From Oscillatoria nigro-viridis PCC 7112 (GTDB lineage Bacteria; Cyanobacteriota; Cyanobacteriia; Cyanobacteriales; Microcoleaceae): 64,000 bases of DNA. Under the pieces are notes generated by a model that did no database searches, was not told the DNA's origin, and saw only the letters and a list, made by a program, of their open reading frames with translations. The translations under genes were made by a program, and so were the position numbers. The stretch covers positions 1,812,501 to 1,876,500 of the forward strand of contig NC_019729.1 in the NCBI RefSeq assembly GCF_000317475.1. Reading direction: 5' to 3'. Below are positions 1 through 11,000 of this stretch, one piece after another; position 1 is the stretch's first letter; every line of letters starts with the position of its first letter.

Positions 1-2381
1 ATTCTGGCTAGCAATTCATTTTTGACAAACGGTTTAGTTAAAAAATCATTGGCTCCTGCATTGAAACCTTGCACTAAGTCAGATACTTGATTTTTGGCAG
101 TTAGCATCACAATTGGCACTTCTATAGCGGTGAATTTCTCCCGGATTTTCTCGCAAACTTCGTAACCTGTCATCCGCGGCATCATCAGATCTAGCAAGAT
201 CAAATCGGGCTTGTAGCCTCTGTCTATAAGGGCTAAAGCTTCTCTACCGCTGCTAGCTTTGGCGAGCGCATATTTTTCGAGAAGTAAATTGTTAGCCAAT
301 ACCTGAATATTCACAGCTTCGTCATCTACAATCAAGATTTTAACCCGACTGTTTTCTTGGCATTCTTTATCATCGCTCAAACTGTTATCATTAAAAGTTG
401 GTGCAGCAGTTGCATTAGTTATTAACTTGCGATCGTTGGTTCTTGAAACTAAAGACGGCCGAACCGTTGCTGGCAACTGCTTGCGGTCGAGATACTGATT
501 TTGAGAGATTGGCAAACTAAAGGTAAACTGCGAACCCATACCTACTTTTGAATATACCTGAATTTCGCTGCCGTGCAGCTCGACTAACTTCTTTGTCACG
601 GCCAAACCTAAACCTGTTCCTCCGTATTCTCTAGAAGTGGAACCATCTGCTTGTTCAAAAGATTTAAAAATTCGTTCTAATTTATCTTCAGCAATGCCAA
701 TACCAGTATCGGATACCGTAATTTGCAGTTTTGACCTGACAATTAAAGATTGAAGCTGGCTTGTTAATGAACTTTCTTTTTCTGCCAAAGGCGGCGAGTC
801 CAAGCCGATCGCATTAGCGGAAATTTCTACAGTACCATTGTCGGTAAATTTAATCGCATTTCCGATTAAGTTATAAAGAATTTGTTGCACCCGATTTTCA
901 TCCGCATCCACGAGGGGAATGTCGGCAGTGACTGAATTAATTAACTGCAAATTTTTTGTACCAATTAGAGGTTGAGAAAGAGTCACCACAATATCGACAA
1001 TTTCTCGGATGCCAACAGGCTTGATTTGCAGTTCAATATTTTTGTGTCTCAGCTTCGAGAAATCGAGAATGTCGTTGATGAGATTGCACAGTCTTCGGCC
1101 GCTAGATGCAATAATTTCCAAGTTGGAAATAGTCGCTTCTGGCAATTGTCCTGTGGCCCCGTCGAGCAATGATTCAGTTAAACCGATAATTCCGTTAAGC
1201 GGGGTGCGGAGTTCGTGAGAAGTGTTGGCTAAAAATTCGTCTTTGAGTTTGTCAAGTCGCTGCAATTGGGCATTTTGCTGCTCTAATTTTGTGAAAGATA
1301 CTTCCAATTGACCCGCCATGCTGTTGAAAGCATTAGCTAATTTTCCGAGTTCGTTAGATGCCGCAATATTTACCCGAGTTTCAAACATTCCGCTACTCAT
1401 TTTAGTAGCGGCAGATGTTAGGGATTCCAAAGGATGTGTAATCGATCGAGCAAAAGCCACTCCCAAACCCACGGCGACGAGGGCGCTGGCGAGGGTAACT
1501 GCACCCATGACGTATAGGAGGTTACGCACGGGAGCGTAAGCTTCGGCTGTAGGTAGCTCTACAACCACCATCCACTGAACCCTCCGCACGATCGCACCCG
1601 TGCCAATAACTTCTTCCCCGCGCAAGCCTCGATAAACGATCGGAGATTGAATCGCCGAAGCTAAAGCTAATTTGGATAACTCTCGCACAAAGGATCGCCC
1701 TCGCAAATCTTGCAGTAAATACGGATTAATCTTGCTTCCGGTTTCTGAAATCAGTACGGATCGGTGATCGAGAACGTAGCTGTATCCAGTTTTTCCAACT
1801 TGCGATCGGGCGGCAATTTGAGTTAAAAAATTGAGACTAACTCTGGCAAATAATACTCCGGCAATTTGATTGTTATTGTCGCGAACAGGCACTGCTAAAT
1901 TAACAACATTAACTGCTGTTTTTAAATCTACATCTACTGGACTAACATAATTTTGACTTTGCCGAAAAGTCTCCCAAAACACAGGTGTTTCTGCTGAAAT
2001 ACCTGCTAAATTTAAGCTGTAGATAGAGAAGGATTCGTAAGGCGACATCGCCTGTAGGATTTGACCTTGACTGTTAAAAATTCCGACCACTTCGTAGGCG
2101 CTGTTGCTGTTGACCAATCCTTCAAGAATGCTGCGCTGAGTTTCAGGATTAAATTCTGTTAAACCGCGCAATTCTGACAAATAATTGAGTTGGCGCTGCA
2201 AGTTATCTAGATAAGCGCTAATTTGGACAGCAGCAGCTTGCGATCGCTCGTACTGAAGCTGTTTTGTCTGTTCTATTTGTCCCCGAAAGCTGAGGTAAGC
2301 TAAGGTACTTCCCGCCATCAATACGCTTGCCACAACAATCGAGACAAAACCGTAACGCAGTTGATTGGCAATTGAGGACAT
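1..2381 (-). CDS. hybrid sensor histidine kinase / response regulator (3' end beyond window)
   Basis: I translated this frame by hand; it stays open from an ATG at 2381 to the left edge, so the C-terminus is missing. Residues 1-35 form a membrane anchor, followed by about 240 residues resembling a periplasmic double-Cache sensor, a second membrane segment near 285-310 and a HAMP linker. The HisKA box reads TSHELRTPLNG with phospho-acceptor His389. The HATPase has the N box (NLIGNAIKFTD) and G boxes (DTGIGI, GGTGLGL). A receiver domain follows with its acceptor Asp at residue 731 (LILLDLMMPRMTG) and the conserved Lys (TKPF) just before the edge. It would sense an extracytoplasmic ligand and phosphorylate its own receiver. 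A binding-protein gene lies 117 bp upstream on the same strand and may share transcription. The output partner is not visible. Confidence 0.92.
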   Translation of the reverse strand, partial: MSSIANQLRYGFVSIVVASVLMAGSTLAYLSFRGQIEQTKQLQYERSQAAAVQISAYLDNLQRQLNYLSELRGLTEFNPETQRSILEGLVNSNSAYEVVGIFNSQGQILQAMSPYESFSIYSLNLAGISAETPVFWETFRQSQNYVSPVDVDLKTAVNVVNLAVPVRDNNNQIAGVLFARVSLNFLTQIAARSQVGKTGYSYVLDHRSVLISETGSKINPYLLQDLRGRSFVRELSKLALASAIQSPIVYRGLRGEEVIGTGAIVRRVQWMVVVELPTAEAYAPVRNLLYVMGAVTLASALVAVGLGVAFARSITHPLESLTSAATKMSSGMFETRVNIAASNELGKLANAFNSMAGQLEVSFTKLEQQNAQLQRLDKLKDEFLANTSHELRTPLNGIIGLTESLLDGATGQLPEATISNLEIIASSGRRLCNLINDILDFSKLRHKNIELQIKPVGIREIVDIVVTLSQPLIGTKNLQLINSVTADIPLVDADENRVQQILYNLIGNAIKFTDNGTVEISANAIGLDSPPLAEKESSLTSQLQSLIVRSKLQITVSDTGIGIAEDKLERIFKSFEQADGSTSREYGGTGLGLAVTKKLVELHGSEIQVYSKVGMGSQFTFSLPISQNQYLDRKQLPATVRPSLVSRTNDRKLITNATAAPTFNDNSLSDDKECQENSRVKILIVDDEAVNIQVLANNLLLEKYALAKASSGREALALIDRGYKPDLILLDLMMPRMTGYEVCEKIREKFTAIEVPIVMLTAKNQVSDLVQGFNAGANDFLTKPFVKNELLAR

Positions 2382-2498
2382 TAGATTCTGCCAGTTAACA
2401 GTTTGAACTCACTTTATAGGATACACCCAATTTCACATTTTTAAGACTTGCGGAATCGCGATCGTTGATTTCTTGTTACCTTTGCCTGAGTTATGGTT

Positions 2499-3557
2499 TT
2501 ATAGATCTAATTTTTGTTTCCAGATAACATCTTCAATCCAAATGCGATCGGGAAGCAGTCCCAACCGAAAGAAAATTTCCGCAATCCGCTGCTGTTCTTC
2601 AACAGCCCTGTCTTGAATTGGCAGCACATCGTAGCGGCGGCTTTTCGTTAACATGATAGCTGTGGTTATTTTCATTCCCCTTCGAGCGCTGATAAATTCT
2701 GCTGCTGGCTCGGTATTCTTAGTTATCCAAGTAGCCATCTGTCGCGTTTCTCCCATCACTATTTTAACAATATCGGGAAACTCGCTAGCAAAAGAGCGAC
2801 TTGCCAAATAGAAGTTTCGATCATTCATCAGTCCGTCACTGTTAGTCAAGAAATGAACAGGCATCGTTTCCTGTAACTGAGCTAGAAACGGCTGCCAAAT
2901 AGCCCAAGCATCAACCTCGCCTCTCACAAATGCTTGCTGAGCTGTTGGCGGCGGCAAATCGACGAATTGGACATCTTTTAACTCCAAGCCACCTTGAGTT
3001 AACGCCCGAATTAACAAATAGTGACCTGCTGTTTTCCGAGTTGCTGCTATTTTCTTGCCTTTGAGATCCGCTAGAGTCCGAATAGGAGAATCTTCAGGAA
3101 CTATGATGCCAATGCTTCCCGGTAAAGCGGAATCATTAGCAATATAAACAAAAGGTACGCCGTCTGATTGGGCAAAAATTGGCGGCGCAACTCCTGCATA
3201 ACCCAGATCGATTTTTCCTTTTCCTATTGCTTCTAGAATTGGCGGCCCTGCAGCAAATTCTGTCCATTCTACAGACCACCCCATTTTTGCTAAACGTCTT
3301 TCCAAAGAGCCTTTAGCTTTGAGATAAAACAGCGCTCCGAAACGCTGATGCCCGATTCTTACAACTCTTGTTAAGTTTGAGGGTGCATTTTGGGTTTTTG
3401 CTAGAGAGTTATTTATTAGCTCTGAGTTGCAACTTGCAATGGCTGAACTCAAGCAAACAAACAGTATAAATAACAGCGCATATCCCCAATTAAAACGCTG
3501 TTTAATAGAAATTAAACTAATATTTAATGATTTAAACCCAGTTTTTTTGTGGCTCAT
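2499..3557 (-). CDS. ABC-type substrate-binding lipoprotein, sulfonate/nitrate/taurine (SsuA/NMT1-like) family
   Basis: This 352-residue protein has a long basic N-terminus, a hydrophobic segment and a lipobox ending at Cys43 (SSAIASC), so it is probably a lipoprotein in the periplasm. The body has the two-lobe SsuA/TauA pattern: VRIGHQRFGALFYLKAKG at the start, [36 protein letters not shown], and GEVDAWAIWQPFLA. The ligand cannot be read from sequence; aliphatic sulfonates, nitrate-like anions or pyrimidine precursors are all bound by this family. No permease or ATPase is nearby. The next gene downstream on the same strand is a Cache-type hybrid kinase, so a role as ligand receptor feeding that kinase is possible but inferred. 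The ATG at 3557 gives a complete signal sequence. Confidence 0.85.
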   Translation of the reverse strand: MSHKKTGFKSLNISLISIKQRFNWGYALLFILFVCLSSAIASCNSELINNSLAKTQNAPSNLTRVVRIGHQRFGALFYLKAKGSLERRLAKMGWSVEWTEFAAGPPILEAIGKGKIDLGYAGVAPPIFAQSDGVPFVYIANDSALPGSIGIIVPEDSPIRTLADLKGKKIAATRKTAGHYLLIRALTQGGLELKDVQFVDLPPPTAQQAFVRGEVDAWAIWQPFLAQLQETMPVHFLTNSDGLMNDRNFYLASRSFASEFPDIVKIVMGETRQMATWITKNTEPAAEFISARRGMKITTAIMLTKSRRYDVLPIQDRAVEEQQRIAEIFFRLGLLPDRIWIEDVIWKQKLDL

Positions 3558-3745
3558 ACAATATCGGACAAGTAGGTTTTACCTCATAAAAATGATTTAT
3601 TGTATTTAGATTAATTATATTATGTGCGCTTACTTCGGGCGGTTAAAAACGGTTAAATTAAGAATAAAATATTGGCTCGCTGCTCCTGAAATTAGCCACA
3701 AAATTAAGCTATATTATAGCAGATTTCCGGAAAGTGAGATTTGCT

Positions 3746-4045
3746 ATGGCTGACTCTATTGCTCGTCGCTTGGAACAATACACGGTAAAACGATCGCGCG
3801 AAGTTTTAATCGTCAAGGCCGAAATTGACGGCGAATTCGATGAAATTGCTATTTTTAAAGGCTTTTCTAGCTCCCTGACGCGATCGACCGCGAGCGATCC
3901 AGAGGTTCCTGTTTTGCCGGAGGAAGCAAAAATTGTCAGTGTCGATCGCCTGGAGAGCCCCTACAATCCAAATAACCCCCGCTATCTTCAGCAGGGGTTA
4001 TCTTGGGAAACCATGCAATCTCTATTGTCCGAGGCGGGAGTTTAG
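3746..4045 (+). CDS. conserved cyanobacterial hypothetical protein (about 99 aa)
   Basis: This small soluble protein begins MADSIARRLEQYTVKRSREVLIVKAEIDGEFDEIAIF in three short stretches that look like an alpha helix followed by beta strands. It resembles a conserved cyanobacterial/plastid family of unknown function (I think DUF7734, but I am not certain). A GTG at 3734 could extend it by four residues; the ATG at 3746 is preferred because the conserved part begins there. There is no signal peptide or membrane segment. The 3' part of the gene holds a 7-bp inverted repeat (TAACCCC/GGGGTTA, about 3972-3999) inside the coding frame. It is convergent with the atpBE operon. I assign no function. 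Confidence 0.7.
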   Translation: MADSIARRLEQYTVKRSREVLIVKAEIDGEFDEIAIFKGFSSSLTRSTASDPEVPVLPEEAKIVSVDRLESPYNPNNPRYLQQGLSWETMQSLLSEAGV

Positions 4046-4065
4046 CTCTGGCATTAGGGACACAA

Positions 4066-4105
4066 CGCGAGAAAAACAGCAGGGACACAACAATGTTGTG
4101 TCCCT
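4066..4105 (-). terminator. probable Rho-independent terminator of the atpB-atpE operon
   Basis: On the minus strand, 30 bp past the epsilon stop codon, there is a perfect 11-bp stem (AGGGACACAAC / GTTGTGTCCCT, 4081-4105) with a 3-nt loop, followed four bases later by a run of five T. The U-tract follows only on the minus strand, so it fits atpBE rather than the convergent plus-strand gene. The 5' arm sequence AGGGACACAAC also occurs once more about 25 bp away, so the hairpin may derive from a dispersed repeat. Confidence 0.5.
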
Positions 4106-4134
4106 ACTACAAAAGCACTATGTCCTTACCCTTA

Positions 4135-4542
4135 CTAGAGCGTGCCGCCGGCAGCTTGGAAACGAGCTCTCGCGCGTTTGATTGCTTGCTTGGCTTGAAT
4201 TTGCTCTTGCAAAGTGCCGCTAGCAGACTTTTCCAAACGAGCTTCTGCTTCGGTGTAAGCAGTACGAGCAGCTTCTTTATCAATGGTTTCGCCTTTTTCA
4301 GCGCCGTTGACAAGAATAGTCACTTGGTTTTCTTGGATTTCTGCAAAGCCGCCCATCAGAGCAATAGACACCCATTCCTTGCCGGGACGGACGCGCATCA
4401 CTCCGGTATCCAAAGCCGTCAACATTGGAGCGTGACCGCTCAAGATACCCAGTTGGCCTGTGGTGCTCGGCAGAATTACTTCTTCAGCATTAGAATCCCA
4501 AACAGTTTTGTCTGGGGCCACTACGCGCACAGTTAATGTCAT
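4135..4542 (-). CDS. atpC: F0F1 ATP synthase subunit epsilon
   Basis: This 135-residue protein is the epsilon subunit of the F1 sector (called atpE in cyanobacterial operons, atpC in the E. coli scheme). It couples central-stalk rotation to catalysis and can inhibit ATP hydrolysis. The N-terminal beta-sandwich is typical ([22 protein letters not shown], then [13 protein letters not shown] split over two strands), and residues about 88-135 form the C-terminal two-helix region rich in Ala, Glu and Arg. Its length is normal for cyanobacteria. It lies downstream of the beta subunit gene on the same strand, as usual in the cyanobacterial atpBE operon, but the spacer is unusually long and made of tandem repeats. 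Confidence 0.97.
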   Translation of the reverse strand: MTLTVRVVAPDKTVWDSNAEEVILPSTTGQLGILSGHAPMLTALDTGVMRVRPGKEWVSIALMGGFAEIQENQVTILVNGAEKGETIDKEAARTAYTEAEARLEKSASGTLQEQIQAKQAIKRARARFQAAGGTL

Positions 4543-4546
4543 AAAT

Positions 4547-4722
4547 TGTCAGTTTTCAGTTGTCGGTTGTCAGTTGTCAGTTGTCAGTTGTCAGTTGTCA
4601 GTTGTCAGTTGTCAGTTATCAGTTGTCAGTTGTCAGTTGTTACCAATAACCAATAACTAATAACAAATAACTAATAACTACTGACTCATGACTACTGACT
4701 CATGACTACTGACTCATGACTA
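4547..4722. repeat. tandem-repeat tract filling the atpB-atpE spacer
   Basis: From about 4551 to 4640 the heptamer GTCAGTT is repeated a dozen or so times with a few variants. After a transitional stretch built of AATAACTA-like units, a 14-bp unit (ACTACTGACTCATG) is repeated three times around 4676-4720. These are short tandemly repeated repetitive (STRR) sequences of the sort common in filamentous cyanobacteria. The tract occupies almost the whole 183-bp spacer between two co-transcribed genes, so it should be transcribed in the atpBE mRNA. Confidence 0.93.
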
Positions 4723-4725
4723 AAA

Positions 4726-6231
<1,506 letters not shown>

Positions 6232-6321
6232 TTAACATTTAGAAATGCTATTCCTCAGATTACCACTGAACAGACGCACTATTTAGATTTGTATGGGGCT
6301 GGTTAAGAGTCATTTTTATGG

Positions 6322-7110
6322 TTACTGCCCTCGCTTTTTTTTCCTGCGAGCTGCAGCCAAAGCCCCGATCCCCAGCATAGTCCCGAACACTGTGACTGGT
6401 TCGGGTGCTAACTCAGCCGATACGCTGAAGTCTTGGAAGTCCAAGTCGTTTCCTCCTCCAACATCGTCGAAGGAGATTTTTGTGCCCTGAGCCAGTTGGG
6501 TCATGGTGACCGATGAAAATTGTTCTGGGCCTTTACCGCCGTTGATGTTGGTAAATGAGTTGGTGGAGTTGTAGTCGAGATTAAAGTTGCCAAACACGGC
6601 TTGCTGACAGCCCGCCACCAGACAGTCATCTCTTCGGAACTGGGTGTTGGCGGCAAACCATTTGGGGCTGTTCATGAACCTGCTGCTGGAAGCGTACTGC
6701 TCGAATTGTTTGCCGGTGCCGCTGTCGCTCCACAGCAGGAGGGCATAAGTTTGATCCTGCAAAAATTTGAAGGTTTGGGTGATGGAGCCGTTGTCGGAGG
6801 TGACTGCGTTGCCGAAGCTTCCCTGCCAGTCATCCGCGCTGCCGTTATCTGAGGGTTTAGTCTCGTAAAACAGTCTGGCGATGTTGCTGTAGCCAGTGTT
6901 TCCTGACTCAGCTTGGGCTACCCACAAGCTGGATTGGTAATTGCCGTGAGATTGGTCGAATGTAAAGTTTATATTGGTATCTCGATCGAACTGGATGCCG
7001 CCAGTGCCAAACATGAAAGCTCGGACGGGCGTGCAGATGCTGAGCAACATTGTGGTTGCCAAGCTGGCGACTGTAAAAGATGTTTTTTTGACTAGCGTTA
7101 AGGTAGTCAT
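6322..7110 (-). CDS. PEP-CTERM sorting-domain protein, probably exported
   Basis: I place the start at the ATG at 7110 because GGAGG lies about 11 nt upstream on the coding strand and it opens directly into a signal peptide (MTTLTLVKKTSFTVASLATT..., cleavage near TPVRA). The longer open frame to 7245 lacks such support. The mature part is Gly/Asn/Ser-rich and beta-strand-like, with a DDCLVAGCQQ cysteine pair. The C-terminus is a canonical PEP-CTERM signal: PEP (APEPVTVFG), a hydrophobic segment and a basic tail (AARRKKKRGQ). Such proteins are processed by an exosortase and released to the envelope or matrix. Its upstream flank is the 0.9-kb gap before the haemagglutinin gene, which diverges from it. 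The specific function is unknown. Confidence 0.88.
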   Translation of the reverse strand: MTTLTLVKKTSFTVASLATTMLLSICTPVRAFMFGTGGIQFDRDTNINFTFDQSHGNYQSSLWVAQAESGNTGYSNIARLFYETKPSDNGSADDWQGSFGNAVTSDNGSITQTFKFLQDQTYALLLWSDSGTGKQFEQYASSSRFMNSPKWFAANTQFRRDDCLVAGCQQAVFGNFNLDYNSTNSFTNINGGKGPEQFSSVTMTQLAQGTKISFDDVGGGNDLDFQDFSVSAELAPEPVTVFGTMLGIGALAAARRKKKRGQ

Positions 7111-7960
7111 AACCCTGATTCCTCCAGTATTGTTAGGTAGTAAGGCGGAAAATGCCCTAAATGCCCTGTTGCCGTGACACGAATCGACGATCGCGAGCCT
7201 GCGATATTTAGGACGATCGTCAAACCTCAAGAAGAGGCTCCACACCAGTGAATCTACATACAGATCTCACTTAAGGGTGTTTTGGAGTAAATGAGTGCTT
7301 CTTCTAAGAGTTTTCACTGACACCAGATTGCCACAGTTTAATCTGTAACAGCAAGAATTTCATCCTGCCTAGACTTCCAACCTACTACACTTACTTCGTT
7401 TCGGTAACGGTCTCAAGTTGAGTGCAAGACTTGCAACTATTGGCTTTCATCAAAAATACATAAAAATTTTACTGGAGCTTTATAAAGTTTTGGTAAAGTT
7501 AATCCAAAAAATATAAAGTTTTTGAGAGAACGTCCGCTGTTGAGTCAGTTGCTCCTGAAAGCGGTCTGCAAGCTGCTCGCCCCATGCAGAAAGAAGCAGC
7601 GGCGACCGCGAGTAGGGATTTGAGCGATTTTTTTGCCTCTCTCAGCAAGCTGTATAACAGGCGATCGGTACTTACGTACTTTCGACTAATATTCCGAGCT
7701 TTTTAAACCCCTAAACCTCGCGTTCGGTGCCATATTTTCACCGACAGTCCCGGACGAATTAACCCGGTTTTTTAAGGTAATTGGGTCAGGGAAGCAGTCA
7801 AAGTCAAAAAAAGAAACCAAGTTTCATTTCTCGCGCCTGATTTATAGTAAAAAAACAGTTTTTACGTAAATCATAGTAATTTAAAATATACATTTCCTTG
7901 TCCCATTTTAATTATTCGGTAACTAAAAATAGGCTGCTCCTATTGACATGAGGAATTTTT
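7111..7960. promoter_or_regulatory. long divergent intergenic region between the PEP-CTERM and haemagglutinin genes
   Basis: About 850 bp with no convincing gene. It must hold the promoters of both divergent genes. I see AT-rich tracts around 7450-7520 and 7850-7930, and a GAAAC-caa-GTTTC palindrome near 7815-7830 followed by a CTCGCGC stretch that looks like a dispersed repeat. No promoter could be assigned with confidence. Confidence 0.4.
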
Positions 7961-8065
7961 ATGAGTAAATATAGGACAGATAAATACGATCGCACTTTAA
8001 GCAAAATCTTTCAAAATAATGACACCCAACAAACTACATTTGCTCGGATGGTTATTCATTGTTAG
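7961..8065 (+). other. possible 34-codon leader ORF overlapping the haemagglutinin start
   Basis: An ATG at 7961 with ATGAGGA seven nucleotides upstream opens a 34-codon frame ([20 protein letters not shown]...) that ends at 8065, inside the large secreted-protein gene and in a different frame. The large gene's own ATG at 8019 has no clear Shine-Dalgarno sequence. The small frame could couple translation to the large one, or be chance. The predicted peptide is hydrophilic and not recognised. Confidence 0.35.
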
Positions 8066-11000
8066 CTGGCTGAGTGCAGTGGCGGGTTCGGCAAACGCGC
8101 AACCTATCACCCCGGCAGCGGACGGCACTAACACAGTTGTTACTCCCAACGGCAACCGCTACGACATTTCCGGGGGGTCTTTCAGCGGAGATGGGGCTAA
8201 TCTTTTTCACAGTTTTACTCAGTTTGGCCTCAGCGAGGCTCAAACGGCTAACTTTCTGACGAATCCCAATATTCAAAATATTTTGGGAAGGATTACTGGG
8301 GGTAATCCTTCTTTAATAAATGGCTTAATTCAAGTTACGGGTGGCAATTCCAATTTATTTTTGATGAATCCTGCCGGCATAATTTTCGGGCCGAATGCCA
8401 GCCTCAACGTGCCTGGATCTTTTAATGCTACTACGGCGACAGGGATTGGTTTTGGGAACAATCAGTGGTTTAGTGCGATCGGCAATAACAATTGGGCAAC
8501 TTTAATCGGGGCGCCGAACAGTTTTGCCTTTACAAATTTGCCAGGAGGAAGCATTGTTAATGCAGGCAATTTGGCGGTGACACCAGGTCAAACTTTAAGT
8601 TTGATCGGCGGTACGGTTGTCAATAATGGTCAGGTAACTGCGCCTAGCGGCAATATTCTCATCAGCGCCGTACCCGGTAACAATTTGGTGCGGATCAGTC
8701 AAGCTGGAAATTTATTGAGCTTGGATATTCAGCCGACAGCAAATCAAAGTTCGCTGCCCAACAATTGGACGCAGCCGGTGTTATCTTTGCCCGAGTTGCT
8801 GACTGGGAAAGGTGTGGCACAGGCGACGGGTTTGACGGTAAATCCCAATGGGGAAGTTGTGTTGACGGGGAATGCTGCTGTGCCGGTAACTGCGGGAACT
8901 GCGATCGCATCCGGCAGTCTCAATGTCTCTGGCAACACTGGCGGTAGTGTAACTATTTTAGGCGACAAAGTAGGTGTTATTGCGGGCAAGATCGATGCTT
9001 CTGGGATTAACGGCGGCGGTAATGTACTGATTGGGGGAGATTATCAGGGTTTGGGTACGGTGCCCAATGCTTTGCGGACTTTTGTTAGCAGCGACTCGAC
9101 GATTAATGCTGATGCTATTAGTAATGGGAATGGCGGGCGAGTCATAGTTTGGGCTGATGAAACTACTCGCTTTAATGGCAATATTACGGCGAGAGGTGGC
9201 TTGTTTTCTGGGAATGGCGGCTTTGTGGAAGTGTCGGGAAAGCAATCGCTGGATTTTCAAGGATTAGTTGATTTGCGATCGACCTTTGGGATTGCTGGAA
9301 CCTTATTGTTAGATCCTACTGATATCACTATTAGCACAGGTGCGGATGCAGGCGGCACTTTAGGAGGGGGAGCATTTACGCCATCGGCGGGTACTTCTAC
9401 GATTAATAATGGGACGCTGCAAACACAGCTAGGTTTGGGAAATGTGACTATTTCCACTGCCTCCGTTTTTGCGAATCAAGGCGATATTAAAGTCAGCGCT
9501 CCGATCTCTTGGGCTAATAGTAATTCCCTAACTCTGATTGCTAATAATAATATTAATATTAATAATACCAATATCACTACTCAGGGAGGCAATATTACTC
9601 TGAATGCTGATAGTGATAATCTAAACGGTGGTGCTGTCCGTATCGTAGATTCGACGATCGATACTAATGGTGGTAATTTCCTGAGTAACGGTCAGGGGAA
9701 TTTTGGGTTGGGGCCGGGAATCGAGTTCAAGAACAGCACACTTAATGCCGGGGGTGGAAACATTGACCTGAATGGTATTGGAGGAAAGGCGACAGCAAAC
9801 AATCATGGTATTTTGATTTCCGATGCTAGCACACTACAAACTATTGGCAGCGGGAATATTACTCTCAATGGTACTAGCGGAACCAACCCATTCACCCCCA
9901 CCCCCCATGAAGGTATTGTTGTTACAGGTACATCTAAGGTGACTTCAGCTAATGGAAATATCACCCTGACTGGCACAGGAAACGGAACTGGAAGCGACAA
10001 CAACGGGATTAACATTGATACCAGCACAGTGGAATCGATCGGAACAGGAAGTATTACTTTCAACGGTACTGGCGAGAACGGGACAGATGGTAATCGAGGG
10101 ATATCCATTGACGGCAGTACAGTACGGGCTGGGGGAAATATAAACTTGACTGGTAAAGGTGCTGGGACTTTAACCAACAACACTGGCGTTAGAATATTCA
10201 ACTCTACAGTAGATTCAACGCCGGGGAATGGGACTGTCACCATCAGCGGGACGGGAGGAAAGGGGACTGACAGCAATCAAGGGATAACTATTGATAATCC
10301 CAGCAGGGTAAAATCGCAGAATGGAGATATCGCCCTGACTGGAAAAGGTAACGGTAGCGTGGGCAACAACACGGGCATTTCGGTGGAAGGGCTGGTGGAG
10401 TCCACAGGCACCGGGAATGTAACTCTCAGCGGTGTTGGGGGCAATGGGACTGATAGCAATCAAGGGATACGACTTGTGGGTGGCACAGTGAAAGCGATCT
10501 CTGGAAATGTCAGTCTGACTGGTACAGGCGGTGGGGCTGGAATTACCAACGAAGGCATATATATAGACGTTGGTGCTACAGTCCAAACCGCAGGCTTGGG
10601 AAAGGTGACGTTGACGGGGACGGGCAGTGCAGGGACAGGCACTAATTCCGGGATATACGTCAACTCAGGCACTGTAAAATCGCAGAATGGAGATATTGCT
10701 TTAATTGGTACCGGTGTAGGGACATCAACTAGCAACGACGGCATTTACTTCGCCCCGGCCTTACCGCCGGTAACGGTACAAGCTACGGGAACGGGTAATA
10801 TTAGCCTTACGGGAAAGGCTAACAACAATTCCATTCCTATTAACCTCACTGACGGTGTGATTGATGCGGCTTTGGGCGGCAATGTCACTTTGACGGGCGA
10901 TGAAATTCAACTGTTAGGGCCTACTCAAGTCAATGGCACCGGCACTATTACTTTGCAGCCGCTGACACCGAGTTTAGGTATTCTGATAGGCGGTACTCAG

